Assembly (NCBI RefSeq): GCF_042453785.1
Contig: NC_091670.1
Coordinates: forward strand, 40,621,501 to 40,685,500
DNA from: Malus domestica
Lineage: Eukaryota > Streptophyta > Magnoliopsida > Rosales > Rosaceae
Direction: 5' to 3'
Length of the DNA: 64,000 nt
Part shown: one piece after another, positions 37,001 to 46,524 of the stretch
How positions within the stretch are numbered: the stretch's first letter is position 1
Layout: each line of letters begins with the position of its first letter
Program-made: the position numbers and the translations under genes
The notes under the pieces: model-generated
What the model was told of the DNA's origin: nothing
The model's database searches: none
The model's input: only the letters and a program-made list of their open reading frames with translations

Positions 37001-38064
37001 ATTAGTAATATAATAGCTTAACCATGTTATCTCTAATACATAAATAAGGTATTCTTGTTTGTAATTGAACTCTAAATTCAATGTACCAAAGCATAATGAA
37101 ATTTCAGAAGTTCAAAACAACTGGCAAGTGAATAGGAACGTAGTAAAACATCAAGGCAAAAGTTTTGTAAGAAGCGGATATATATGTGGCAGAGATTTAA
37201 CCCCAGAAAAAGCTCAAGTAAAGAAAAACCAACTGATTTCATCCATTAAAATCAAATTGGTGCATAGCCTACAATTGGATCGATGAAAACATACTCTAGT
37301 CGTGTGTCCATCCTCCTCCCAGTTAAGTGAAACAACAGCAACGGAATGTGATTTTAAGCTTCTCAACAACTTTCCATTCTGCCTCGCATCAAAGAAATAA
37401 AAAGGATTTAGAAAGCATAAATGTAGAAAACCATAAGTCCACATTCATATGATAAGCTTTAACCTTGTATTCATATATGTCGTTTGTATAACAATATCAC
37501 AAATTTACGCAAGTCATCAGTTCACAATGACAAGTTTGCAACTTTACTGACTAATCAGTACCAAGAGTATGTTTTTAACTGAAAAATCAACACTTTACTC
37601 ACTTCAACATCATGCAATGAAACTGTTCCATCTTCAAGCCCAACAGCAATTGCTTTTCCATCGGGACGCCAACACAACGACGATATGCTCCTTGCTAAAC
37701 CAAAAAAATTCAAAACTTTAACTCACAACAACACAGTAACCACCAAGAGAGAGAGAACGAAAGATATACCGGGAGAGATTGTCCAGAGCCTCTGCCAATT
37801 GAAACGGTGCAGCAAAATCTTGGAGTCTTCGGTGACCATCGCCAGCAAATCCTTCTCAGGGTTCCATTCTGCAATTTTAATCTGCAAAGTGTTGAGAATT
37901 CAAAGTTTCAAAGATCTTTTTTTTTTTCTTTAATTAAAAAAAAAGGTTAATGTTTTGGGGGATTTGATTGTGGAAGCTGTGATGTGAGAAGAAACCTGAG
38001 ACGCGAGTGGCTTGTCGAACTGGAGCTGAAAGGGAAGAACTCGCTGGGCTTCGTCCGTTTCCAT
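25043..38064 (-). CDS. APC4: Anaphase-promoting complex subunit 4 (APC4)
   Basis: Nineteen exons join in frame with GT/AG borders and give 776 aa. From the 5' end they are: 37996-38064, 37770-37881, 37603-37694, 37295-37378, 36735-36974, 36535-36615, 36238-36389, 28121-28281, 27927-28027, 27743-27817, 27246-27425, 27074-27159, 26899-26997, 26485-26589, 26080-26218, 25744-25968, 25510-25662, 25292-25373, 25043-25137. The N-terminal Apc4 WD40 region covers about residues 15-220 ([41 protein letters not shown]). The helical APC4 domain follows at about 255-480 ([19 protein letters not shown]). The C-terminus is acidic ([12 protein letters not shown]). APC4 is a platform subunit of the APC/C ubiquitin ligase, which degrades cyclins and securin in the nucleus. 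Intron 7 (28282-36237) holds a 7.6-kb transposon composite; splice sites on both sides are intact, so the gene looks functional. Confidence 0.94.
28294..28305. repeat. Target-site duplication, left copy
   Basis: TTACAGTCATAA here is repeated exactly at 35953-35964 on the other side of the LINE/gypsy composite. Both copies lie in host APC4 intron sequence. Confidence 0.85.
28306..28924 (-). mobile_element. RTE LINE 3' segment with (GTT)n tail, part of composite
   Basis: On the minus strand this is the last part of the LINE ORF ([11 protein letters not shown] onward), the 3' UTR and the tail, seen as (CAA)n at 28306-28331 on the plus strand. A small deletion shifts the frame near 28700, but the C-terminal codons after DYGTEV are present ([15 protein letters not shown]). 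Near 28920-28926 LINE homology stops and LTR sequence begins. Confidence 0.85.
28991..29166. repeat. Tandem duplication, 2 x 88 bp, within LTR fragment
   Basis: The segment starting GCAAACACAAGATGTACGTG occurs at 28991 and again at 29079 with a few changes. The undisturbed LTRs at 11418 and 23410 have it once. Confidence 0.85.
30466..31590. repeat. 64-bp-period repeats upstream of antisense ORF
   Basis: Units with a CCTCTTCGATTT core recur with a period of about 64 bp at 30466-30720 (starts 30530, 30594, 30658) and about 31375-31590 (starts near 31375, 31438, 31503, 31568). A 218-bp larger duplication links 30658 with 30876. Related but fewer units occur at 21420-21990 in the complete element. 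Confidence 0.8.
31747..32421 (+). CDS. Antisense accessory ORF of gypsy family, intact, coiled-coil protein
   Basis: An uninterrupted 224-aa frame runs opposite to the parent gypsy fragment. The ATG at 31747 was chosen because the upstream TTG at 31741 is not a normal start. The N-terminus is [13 protein letters not shown]; residues about 20-45 are Pro/Ser-rich; a helical, heptad-like section (about residues 85-150, including [19 protein letters not shown]) suggests a coiled coil. The C-terminal 60 residues are Pro/Ser/Ala-rich with a repeated EAPND motif. A TATA-like TTTTATAGGG lies at about 31626. No enzyme motif was recognised. Tat-lineage elements are known to carry extra antisense ORFs of unknown function; this fits that class. 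Confidence 0.7.
   Translation: MSGPSDRRFDLNLVEEAALPSPDNIWRPSFVSPTGPLTVGDSVMKNDMTAAVVARNLLTPKDNRLLSKRSDELAVKDSLALSVQCAGSVSNMAQRLFARTRQVESLAAEVMSLKQEIRGLKHENKQLHRLAHDYATNMKRKLDQMKESDGQVLLDHQRFVGLFQRHLLPSSSGAVPRNEAPNDQPLMPPPSRVLSSTEAPNDPPPVPSLSGALPTAETSPKQPL
32683..35952 (-). mobile_element. Near full-length RTE-clade LINE
   Basis: This minus-strand non-LTR element has a 5' end at about 35952, next to the target duplication, and reads through 5' UTR, one long ORF and most of the 3' UTR. It stops at about 32683-32690 inside a CACTnAGTG motif without the (GTT)n tail. Fragments of the same family lie at 1-195 and 28306-28924, and a much more diverged tail at 60165-60267. Confidence 0.9.
32826..35840 (-). 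CDS. LINE ORF: apurinic-like endonuclease plus reverse transcriptase
   Basis: A 1,004-aa uninterrupted ORF starts at ATG 35840. An exonuclease-endonuclease-phosphatase domain spans about residues 100-330: [35 protein letters not shown] and the terminal QHRLLVMD. The reverse transcriptase spans about 560-830, with [51 protein letters not shown] and the catalytic FADD near residue 790. A C-terminal zinc-like/[11 protein letters not shown] region follows, typical of plant RTE elements. The protein stops at TAG 32826, where sister copies have CAG and continue about 36 more residues; a single C-to-T change explains it. Possibly still capable of making active protein; its 3' tail is missing. Confidence 0.9.
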   Translation of the reverse strand: MKMNPERNRAKARASPVSGALCGLSTVISEQGSLYLHRHPDAMLNEQGGYRNFFSNNSTQSCLGAYAPINFTRDTQKKYFDPIRRGRVKKLGQKGRVQESKMRLGTWNIGTLTGKSMEVVEVMVRRRINIMCLQETKWVGRKAKDLENSGFKLWYSGTNRTRNGVGIIVDKTLTQDVVDVKRVGDRIMAIKIVIGQELINVISVYAPQVGLDTSSKEKFWEDLGDLVQGIAQTEKLFIGGDLNGHVGRETGNYGGFHGGHGFGERNEDGEAILDFAMAYDLFLANTFFKKREEHVITYKSGSSKTQIDFLLMRKGDRITCKDCKVIPGESVANQHRLLVMDVHIKRVRKKNKTWKCPRTRWWNLKEEKQAIFKEKVITQCVWDREGEANQMWDSMASCIRKVAKEVLGESKGFAPHQKESWWWNEEVQAKVKAKKECCKALYKDRTDENGERYRKAKQEAKKAVREAKLAAYDDMYKRLDTKEGKLDIYKLARARDKKTRDLNQVRCIKDEDGKVLVTENAVKDRWKGYFHNLFNEGHERSASLGELSNSEECRNYSFYRRIRKEEVGVALKKMKHRKAVGPDNIPIEVWKVLGETGITWLTNLFNRILKTKKMPNEWRMSTLVPIYKNKGDVQNCMNYRGIKLMSHTMKLWERVIEHRLRQETRVSDNQFGFMPGRSTIEAIYLLRRLMERYRDGKKDLHMVFIDLEKAYDRVPRDILWRILEKKGVRVAYIQAIQDMYEGAKTAVRTHEGQTESFPITVGLHQGSSLSPYLFALVMDELTGHIQGDIPWCMLFADDIVLIDETQEGVNAKLNLWREVLESKGLRLSRSKTEYMECKFSANGGQNELGVRIGDQEIPKSDRFRYLGSILQKNGELDGDLNHRIQAGWMKWKSASGVLCDRRMPLKLKEKFYRTAIRPAMLYGTECWAVKHQHVHKMGVAEMRMLRWMCGHTRKDKIRNKDFQGKVGVAEIEGKMRENRLRWFGHVQRRHTDAPIRRCDYGTEV
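35953..35964. repeat. Target-site duplication, right copy
   Basis: TTACAGTCATAA matches 28294-28305. It marks the 5' end of the LINE insertion in APC4 intron 7. Confidence 0.85.
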
Positions 38065-38198
38065 GGCGAAATCTGCAAGCGCAGAGCTTTGCAAAACCCT
38101 AAAAGCTAAAACCCTGCTGCTGGTACCGGAATGAATGGGAGCAAAAAGGGGGGCGTGGGGGCGTATGAAAGCGGGAGATGGCGACTGAACTGAAGCAG

Positions 38199-38235
<37 letters not shown>

Positions 38236-38640
38236 CGGGATTTTTTGTTTTCGGCTTTCAAAGTGCAGTGACTGACGGTGGCAGGTGACAGGCCGACAGT
38301 GATCAAAATCAAAAGCCAAAATATAAGTGCAAAAAGAAACGCCGTTGCCGGGGATCGAACCCGGGTCACCCGCGTGACAGGCGGGAATACTTACCACTAT
38401 ACTACAACGACTCAGTTGTTTATCGTTGATGAAGTATTGGTTATTTACGTTACTTAATACTTTCTATATCTTATTGATGCCCAAAATCTATGCTGTATGT
38501 ATCACTTCGGTCCTTGTAATTTACCCGAGAAAGATACATATTTACACTTTGGCCCATAAAATTTCAGAAAGAATTCAAGGTAAACTGAAGCAGCATACCC
38601 TATTTTTGGCGGTAATACCCAGTACACTCTCAGAGAAGTC
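38065..38640. promoter_or_regulatory. Bidirectional APC4 / TCAB1 intergenic region
   Basis: Only 576 bp separate the divergent start codons of APC4 (38064, minus) and the WD40 gene (38641, plus). It holds a (GA)n microsatellite at 38203-38233 in the likely APC4 leader and a tRNA gene at 38340-38411. Both protein-gene promoters must fit around the Pol III unit. Confidence 0.7.
38340..38411 (-). tRNA. tRNA-Asp (GTC)
   Basis: On the minus strand, 72 nt fold as a standard cloverleaf. The acceptor stem is GTCGTTG/CAACGGC with discriminator G, the anticodon stem CCCGC/GCGGG encloses CTGTCAC with anticodon GTC (38376-38378), and the T-loop is GGTTCGATCC. No intron and no encoded CCA. A T5 run follows within about ten bases (38331-38335), a Pol III terminator. 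Confidence 0.96.
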
Positions 38641-41600
38641 ATGGCTGATCAGCAAGCCTCAATGGGCGAAGAAGAAGAGCCGCAGCAGCAGCAGCAGCAG
38701 CAACCCAATTCGCCTTCCCCAGACGCAGAGATTACAGATAACCCAACCCAGCAACAGCAAGAATACTCTTGGCCGGCGATTCGGTTCGATGTCCATCCGC
38801 AGAGAGCCTTCCACTTCCGCCGCCAGTTCCGAACTTCCCCGACCCCCAACAACTTTCTCAAGGGCGTCAAATGGTACTTTCCTTTTGCTTCCGCCTTACT
38901 ATCCCATCATTTTTTTTCATAAAAATTGTGTCTTTTTATATATGGGGTTTGATTTTTTTGGCGTAGGTCGCCGGATGGATCGTGCTTTCTTACCAGTTCC
39001 GAGGACAACACGCTTCGGGTTTTTGCATTGTAAGTTTCGATTATTTGATGGCCTTTTTATTCTTGTTGGTGTGGAAGCATTGCCTTTTGATTTGGGTTAC
39101 AATTTGGGGATTTTGTTACTTGCCTTCAGTACTCAAAATGCATTTCAACAACCAACCTTTTCAAAAATCGCTACCCGTGGTGTTTGCTAACTCTACTCTT
39201 GTTTGGGTTTTATCAGGCCAGATTATGGGAGTGAGAATGCAAATGGGTGTTCTGTAGCTGCTGATGAAGGTAAGTTCTTCGTCCGGAAATATATTTGCTT
39301 TGGAGTTTATTTATTGTATGTTAATTTGCCAGAAGAAGATTTGTACCTGAAAGTTTTTGTTTGGTATTGTTTGAGAACGAAAATTTTCGGGTGAGCTAGG
39401 TTTGATTGGTTTTGTATTTGCATGGAAGTGTAGTCATCTTTTTAGTCTTTTTGTTTTTGTACTCTTGAGCTGCAGATTCGTATGCTGCAAACCTTGTTGT
39501 GAATGAGGGAGAGTCTGTATACGACTTCTGTTGGTACCCGTACATGTCTGCTGCAGGTACTTCTGTAACTCTTCTAATGGCGGGCCAATTTGTTAAGTTT
39601 ATTCGTTATTGTGATGATGAGAATCTCAACTTGATATCCAAGATATTTACTTTAGAGTGGCTGATATGATTCTGTAAGTAAAAGCTTGACTTGGAATTTT
39701 TTATGACGTTGCAGACCCGGTTACCTGTGTTTTTGCAACTACATCTCGTGACCATCCAATTCATCTTTGGGATGCTTCTTCTGGACAGGTGCTGGCTCAT
39801 TATTGCAATCTTCATTATGCTAATAAAATTAGTATTTTTGTACAAGTTTTTCTATTTAAACGCCACATGTTATCTATGTCCATCGCACTTGTATCTGCAC
39901 CACACTTTAAATTAAAAACTTTACATTTTCTAAGGACACCCCACCTATCTTCCCACATTGCCCCTAAACAGATATTACCACACCCATACCCACACCCACA
40001 CCCACCATCACCGCCGCCCCACCGTCTTCCCACAACTGGCAGCGTGGATAGTTCCGTCATCTTTTTCTCTGCCAAAGCGTAGCCTCCACCAAAGACCAGC
40101 CTCTTTGAAATCAAAACCATCAATAAAAGTGTAGCCTCCACCAAAGACCAGCCTCTTTGAAATCAAAACCATCAATAAATCTAATCCATATACCAAAGTT
40201 CTAAGTCCATAAATCATCAAATAATCTCAAAACGCAATAAGAACTGTAATAATAAATTCTTGTACAATCTTTTCCATATTGATGTAAATGTGTCTGGTGT
40301 GTAAATAGAAAAATCTTTTGGTATAGCTAACTGCTTAATACGGCATTGTAACATACCCAATTTGGCATTCCGTGTTTGGTTCACTCTTTTCCCTTGTATA
40401 CACAGTTCTGATATGTATTTTTTGGGTTAATGTTTGTATATCGCATTACCACCATTGTTTTGGGCTGAAATTGCAGCTACGTTGCACTTATCGTGCTTAT
40501 GATGCTGTGGATGAAATCACAGCTGCTTTTTCAATTGCCTTTAATCCTACTGGAACAAAGTAAGCAATATTCTTTTCCTTTCCTTTTCAAGGGTTATATA
40601 ATTCAGTTGCATGTTTTCTACGTCATTGTTATGTACTCTTCAATTGTTTCGTAGGATTTTTGCTGGATACAACAAATCTGTTCGGGTGTTTGATTTACAT
40701 CGCCCTGGTAGGGATTTTGAACAATATTCTACACTTCAAGGAAACAAAGAAGGACAAACAGGTACATGTTATCATTTTTTATCTCTAAATTCTGATGATA
40801 AATTAAGAATCTGTGCAAGTGCACATTTCTCAGCATTTCTGTTGTGGACAGGTATAATGTCTGCAATGGCATTTTGTCCAACCCATAGTGGAATGCTAGC
40901 TATAGGTTCTTATAGCAAGACTGCTGCAATATATAGGGAAGATAATATGGAACCCTTGTATGTATTGCATGGTCATGAAGGTGGGATTACACATGTAAGT
41001 CATCGTTCCTTATTGTTCATTTATCTTTTATCATAACTTCAACAGATGAACCAAAGCTTTTGCTTTCAGGTCCAGTTTTCAAAAGATGGAAATTATTTAT
41101 ATACTGGAGGCCGAAAGGTAAAATGTTTTACATGCTCCATCGTTTTTAGTTTGTCTTTTAATTTTTCGGGAGTGCAGTTATTTTGTTGGATATACAGTAA
41201 ACCAGTTCTATGTAAAAACTGTCAGTTTATAATGTGACTTACATGCTTTATCTTGTACTTGGAAATTTATTTACGTATGTATTAGTATATTAGCATTTGT
41301 TATCTTGCTTTCAATTCTAAATGTGATTGACTTTAGCTTACATAAATTTGCTTGAAGGATCCTTATATATTATGCTGGGATATACGCAAAGCGGTTGATG
41401 TTGTGTATAAGTAAGATATTTTTTCTTTCCTTTTCTAATTTAGAAAGCTATCTAGTCTTTTGTACGTTAGAGGCCTTTTTTGCTCACATTGTTTTACTTG
41501 CAACGTGGAGTCAGGTTGTATAGGTCATCGGAAGATACCAACCAGCGGATTTTGTTTGATATTGAGCCACTTGGACGCCATCTTTGTACAGGCGGTCAGG

Positions 41601-42733
41601 TAGCATAGCTTTAAATTATGTTTAAATGTCCAAATATGATGCCACAGACCAAGTCAAAATTCCAAACCCCATGTTGGATCTGATAAATCACTTGTTTAAT
41701 AATGCATATCCGTTTCAGGATGGTGTTGTGCATATCTATGATCTGCAAACTGGACAATGGGTAACAGGCTTCCAAGCGGCATTGGGTAATTCATTTCATA
41801 TCCTATAAATATGTTAAAGTGCTACTGCAATATAACTTACTCTCTTCTTTTGCTGACTCATTATTCTGTTCTGTACACCACGCAGATACCGTTAACGGAT
41901 TCTCCTTTCATCCCTTTCTGCCATTGGCCACCACTTCTTCAGGGCATCGAAGATTTGTTGGTCCTGATGATGGCAATGAGGAATTGCATCTGAGTGGTAC
42001 CTCCTATAACCCTAATGCTGAAAACAAATTTCCTTTTTTAGAGATACTTTTGACAAATTACATTGTATATCCTTCCAATTTTAGTCTCCTATGCTAATCA
42101 TGTTTGTTCTGTTTGTTTGTCATTTTCTCCGCTCTTTTTTTCCCAATCTGCATTGTGAAAACGACCGAGTGATTAATCATCACTTAGGAGTTAGTTTGGT
42201 GTTATTCTGGTTCAAAAGGTAAAAAGTGCCACCTAGGTCATTTCTTAAAGCTTAAATATGAACTGATGTCATTATCTCCATTTACGGCTGGGTAAATGGG
42301 CACCTTTGTTTTCATGTTGGATAAGTCGGGTTTTTCATTATTTACAGGCCTGCTGGTTTTAGTAGCAAAGACTTTTAGATGAATGTGGGGTGCTGCGATA
42401 TCTGAATTGCTACTTGCCCTTTTTCCGTTGTACTCACCCAGGTGTTAGAGAATGCCCCAGTCGTCTCAGTCCCTTTAGATGACATGAAGCTACATGATAG
42501 CAACTAAGCCGGTTTATCTGCGTTCTAATCTGAGCTACATGCATAATTTCACTGGATAACATAAGAACATGTCATTGACTCATTGTACTAATCGAAGGTT
42601 AATTGTCCTGGGATATGCAGGTGACGAAAACTGCGCTTCTGTGTGGAGTTTCTCTGTTGCTTCAATGGTGGAGAATGATGCTGCAATGGACGCCGATGAT
42701 TATAACAGCCACAACCTCGACCAGCATCCCTAG
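38641..42733 (+). CDS. TCAB1: WRAP53/TCAB1-like WD40-repeat protein
   Basis: Fourteen exons: 38641-38873, 38967-39029, 39217-39269, 39476-39556, 39715-39788, 40477-40559, 40655-40761, 40852-40994, 41070-41117, 41358-41410, 41515-41599, 41719-41785, 41886-41996, 42621-42733. They join in frame to 437 aa. The N-terminus is Gln/Glu-rich (polyQ near residues 18-25). WD40 blades then follow the WRAP53 order: FLKGVKWSPDGSCFLTSSEDN, YDFCWYP, SRDHPIHLWDASSGQLR, FAGYNKSVRVFDLHRPGRD, HEGGITHVQFSKDGN, DPYILCWDIRK, NQRILFDIEPLG, and a final SGDENCASVWSF. Animal TCAB1/WRAP53 binds CAB-box RNAs and takes scaRNPs and telomerase to Cajal bodies; an equivalent plant role is inference. Intron 5 is long (39789-40476) and contains a 52-bp tandem duplication at 40079-40181. 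Confidence 0.92.
40079..40181. repeat. Tandem duplication, 2 x 52 bp, in TCAB1 intron 5
   Basis: A unit beginning GTAGCCTCCACCAAAGACC starts at 40079 and again at 40131. The upstream part of this intron (39950-40030) is CA/CC-rich. Confidence 0.85.
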
Positions 42734-43033
42734 TCAAAACAGCCCTGCGAGCTTCCGTTACATCTAAAGATGGATTGAGACGCACATCATTTGTCTAATC
42801 GTTGTACATTAATTGAATTACAAGATCATAACAATATCAGTCAAATAGCAAATGCCTTCATGCATCAAGACATGTAAAACCCAAATATTTGAGCTCAGTT
42901 TTGATGGCTATATGGGAAACGACGAGTCGGTTACAAAAGCTCTTTTTTTTTTCTTTGCAGTGGTGGTAGTTTCACAAGAGCCAAACAAGCTTTTAAGATG
43001 CAATTCAATTCAATGAGAATTTGTTAGACATTA

Positions 43034-43201
43034 AGTGCCACTTTGGGCTTATCTGAAAGTGCTTTAAAGCGTTTTTGGTAAAAATATTTTTAAAACTAAT
43101 TATTAATACACATACACGTCTTGCAGAAAACATTTCAAGTGCTTTTAGAATTTAAAACATTTAAAAAAAAAACGGTTTCAGTCATTTTAAAAATAGATTC
43201 C
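43034..43201. mobile_element. Tourist-like MITE, degenerate copy 4
   Basis: It shares internal and right-end sequence (AAAGCGTTTTTGG, CAGTCATTTTAAAAA) with the other copies and is bounded by TTA at 43031 and 43202. The left terminus is poorly conserved. Confidence 0.5.
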
Positions 43202-43252
43202 TTAATAGGGAGCTTTCTACAAAAATGAAAAACACCATTCTTTTAAATTAGA

Positions 43253-43408
43253 GAACTTTAACGAAAAGCACCCGGTATTGTTCACTTTAATGAAAAACCA
43301 CATTTTTACACTAAAAAGTCAATCCTGGTACTATTCACTTTACCCTTTATTTTGTCCTTATCATTAAAACTCAAAGTTTTCAAGCCTTTTTCATTAGTTT
43401 TCCTTTTA
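43253..43408 (-). repeat. AT-rich dispersed repeat, copy 2
   Basis: Reverse complement of the repeat at 23941-24098 and 62348-62507; shared signatures are AAAAAGTCAATC and TTTGTCCTTATCATTAAAAC. Non-coding, class unknown; possibly a MITE. Confidence 0.7.
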
Positions 43409-44443
43409 AATTATTCTATTAAGAACACAATAATAAACAGCCGATATTCAAATGTTGCGTACTAATATTTTTATGCTATTTTTCAACTCGATATTTACTG
43501 ATGGCTTAATCAAATTATTTACTAGCCGTTGAAAAATTATGTACCTCACAAAAGAGACCTTGTTACTAATGACTTGTAATACATATCTGAATGACCTAGT
43601 TGGTAATATGATTAATGATTTACTGGTCACTGGATACAATGCATATCGAACATCACTTTCTTGCTAACAACTTCTAGGACAAGATTCGACATATGACAAC
43701 TTGTATTCGATGCACATTGTCTCATAAACAAGCACGTGACTAGAAAATTATTTTCAATTGAAATGCCAATATGGAAGGGCCAGTTATGTTTTCAAAGGGG
43801 AGTTAATTTTTAATTAGGGATTAAATTTTCGAAAATAATATCCACAAGGAGTTAATTAGAAACCATTTTTGGAGAAATTTCAAAGTAATAACAATGGGAC
43901 CCACCGGAAGTACGGACAAATACGAAAATAAGGCATGATTTCCACTTGTCAAGTCTTCGTTAAGCACCCAGATTAGTTCGGATAAGAGTCATTAAAAGCA
44001 GAGTGTTTAAATCCAAGGGCAAATTGGACTTTTCGCCGTCCATTGCTAGGGCAACCTTAACCGGGGTGTTTCCGGTTCAGTACACAGACACAGCCTCACC
44101 GGCTACCGGGAACACAAAAGATCTAAAAAATGTGGGGTCCACAAAACAACCTGGTCTCCAAACCCTGCACGTTTCACCAGGTCAGCAAATTACCACTTTA
44201 CCTTTTCCGCTGGTATTTTCTTCCGTTACGTTCCAAGTGAGGAGAGAAATGGCAGGAAAGGGAAAACCAGCGAAAGCTGATTCTTCACTCGCCACCCTAA
44301 CATTACCTGCCCAAACACAGTGAACCTCTCTCTCTCTCCTCACTCTCTCTCTCTCCCTATATATTTCACAGCCATTGGATTTTGATTTCACCTTCCTTCC
44401 TGAAGCTGCTAATTGCTCTCTCACTCATCGTGTTCCAAAAAAA

Positions 44444-46524
44444 ATGTCCAACCAAGCAAACATCATCAAAAGGCAAAAAGTTGTCTATGGCCCCCCTCTC
44501 CCACCTCTCAAAAGACTTAGGAGAAGCAACAACTCCGATTCGAATCCTGTGGCCGGAGTCAGCTCCGGCTCTGGCTCCAGCAGCAACAAAAACGCCGTCG
44601 GGCGTGTTGGTTCTGTAGAACTGAACCACGACGTTGTTCATCACATTCTTACTCTCCTCCCCGTCGATAAGTGTATCAAGGCCCGCGGCTTGGCGACGAG
44701 ATTCAAAGACTCGTGGCGCTTTGCTCGGAGACTCCACTTCGGGAGGGAGTTCGTCAAGGAGTTTAGACTTGAACCAATGGAGTTCGCCGACACAGTGGAC
44801 CGTGTTTTTAGGTTCCACAAGGGACCCGAAATCAAGAGCTTCCACATCTACATCGATCCCGACCATGACTATGTCGCGCGGATCGCCTTGAAGAAATGGG
44901 TTTCCAAGTGCAAAGAGAAAGGCGTCGAAGAGCTCGATTTGGAGGTTTTCGCAATCGAACGTTTTCCTGATTACTTCGTCCCTTCGAGGGTTTTGGATGT
45001 GGAGACCCTCAAAGTGTTGAAGCTCACTTTCTGCGTCTTCACGCTCCCGCCTCTTGGCAAAGGTCTGTCCCTCCTCACAACTCTTACTCTCACCAGAGTT
45101 AACATCATTGAAGAATACCTCCAAACCATATTCAATCACTGCCTCCTCCTCGAAACCCTGGACATGACATGGTGTGAAGGGTTTCGAGATCTGGTGGTGT
45201 GCACACCGTACCTAAAGAGATTCCGTGTGTTGAAGATTGCAAACCGCGGCTCAAGCGTTGAAACTGTGACGGTATATGCCCCGAGTCTTCAATATTTTTA
45301 CTACACTGGACAGTTTCCTGGTTTCCAAATTATTTCGCAGCCTATGGTGCACTTGAAGCAGGCCATGATAAAGTTTAACCCGATCACAGTTTTCACAAAC
45401 TATCGGCAAATCGAAAACCTTGTTTCTGCGGTCTGCATGGTCGGGGTCCTCACAATTACCGGCACATTCCTTGAGGTTAATCCCTATTTTCTTTCCCTCA
45501 CTATAGTGATTACTTAAATATGTAGCTAATTTTGCAAAAGAAAACTTCATTTCTACATATTAAAATCATTAAAAAAATAATTTACATATTATCACATTCA
45601 CGATTTTGTGTTATTTTTGCAATGAAATGCGGATATCTGCACTTTTGAACAGTGTAAAAAGTCTCACATTTTTTGACAAAAAAAAAGTCTCACATTTAAA
45701 AATTGAGGAAATAAAATATAATGAATAATGAAATTTTTTAGTTCTAATTACACTTGAGGCCTTTTGCCTATTGATATCATCGATTAGTTCATAAATTATT
45801 TGTTCTTATTTCTTTGATTAATCAATTAATTTATCTAATATTCTTTGTTAATTAATCTATATTTTCTTTTGTGAATTAGGGCTTGTCCCCGAGATGTGTT
45901 AATGGGCGTCTCAAGGAGAAGGATTTCAGCCTTTGGAATCTTAAAGAACTGCACCTCATCCTGCAGAAACATTGTTTCTGCAATGTCACAGACATTGCTT
46001 GTTTTCTAAAGAATACTCCATCCTTGGAAAGACTGTTCATTGACGTGAGTACAAACCAATTCAGTAATTATCTACGGTTTTATATAGAGGCTACTTAACA
46101 TTAGTAATTGGTTAACATATTTATACATATATACACAATTATCTTGCAGATGCGTGCCTGTAGGTTTGAGTTTAACCATGGGCCTTACTGGGAGTTACAT
46201 CTTCAGCCGTTATTGGAGACCAGCAATGTTGGCTGGTTTAAGTTTCTTACTATCATCAAAATCCATGGTTTCGCCTTCGAACCTCATCACATGTTGTTGG
46301 TGAATTTTATTGTGCAGAGGGCTATATGTTTGGAATCCCTGATTCTGATTTTTGTAAGAAATTACAGCAAAACCTCTCCTGGTTATTGGCAGAATTATAA
46401 CCATTTGCAGGAATGTTTTTTCGCTTGGAGAATATCTAGCAAAGCAAGACTATCTGTATACTTTTCTGCGAATGACAGGAGCGGTGTTCATCCACAGCAT
46501 TCAAGGATTTGGAAAGGACGCTGA
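44444..46524 (+). CDS. F-box/LRR-type protein
   Basis: Exons 44444-45475, 45880-46044 and 46150-46524 join in frame to 523 aa. The ATG at 44444 was chosen; the longer open frame begins with TTG. After a basic, Ser/Gly-rich N-terminus (about residues 1-45) comes an F-box-like segment (about 48-95: VELNHDVVHHILTLLPVDKC... RFKDSW). Leucine-rich segments follow (EELDLEVFAI, LKVLKLTFCVF, LETLDMTWCEGF, LKELHLILQ, LERLFID). The C-terminus (LSVYFSANDRSGVHPQHSRIWKGR) resembles the tail of plant F-box/FBD/LRR relatives. Such proteins act as substrate receptors of SCF ubiquitin ligases through SKP1/ASK. The F-box is divergent, so SKP1 binding is not certain. Confidence 0.8.

Larger units (their letters stand above)
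42734..44443. other. Intergenic, TCAB1 3' flank to F-box/LRR gene
   Basis: It contains a degenerate Tourist-like MITE (43034-43201) and, adjoining, an inverted copy of the AT-rich repeat (43253-43408). The final 100 bp before 44444 is (CT)n-rich leader with TATATATTT near 44358. An ORF at 44003-44323 has no recognisable similarity. Confidence 0.45.

Noticed and set aside
44375-44443. N-terminal extension of the F-box/LRR protein
   Set aside because: The longer frame begins with TTG; the first ATG is 44444. The same applies to upstream TTG starts before 1522, 31747 and 50329.
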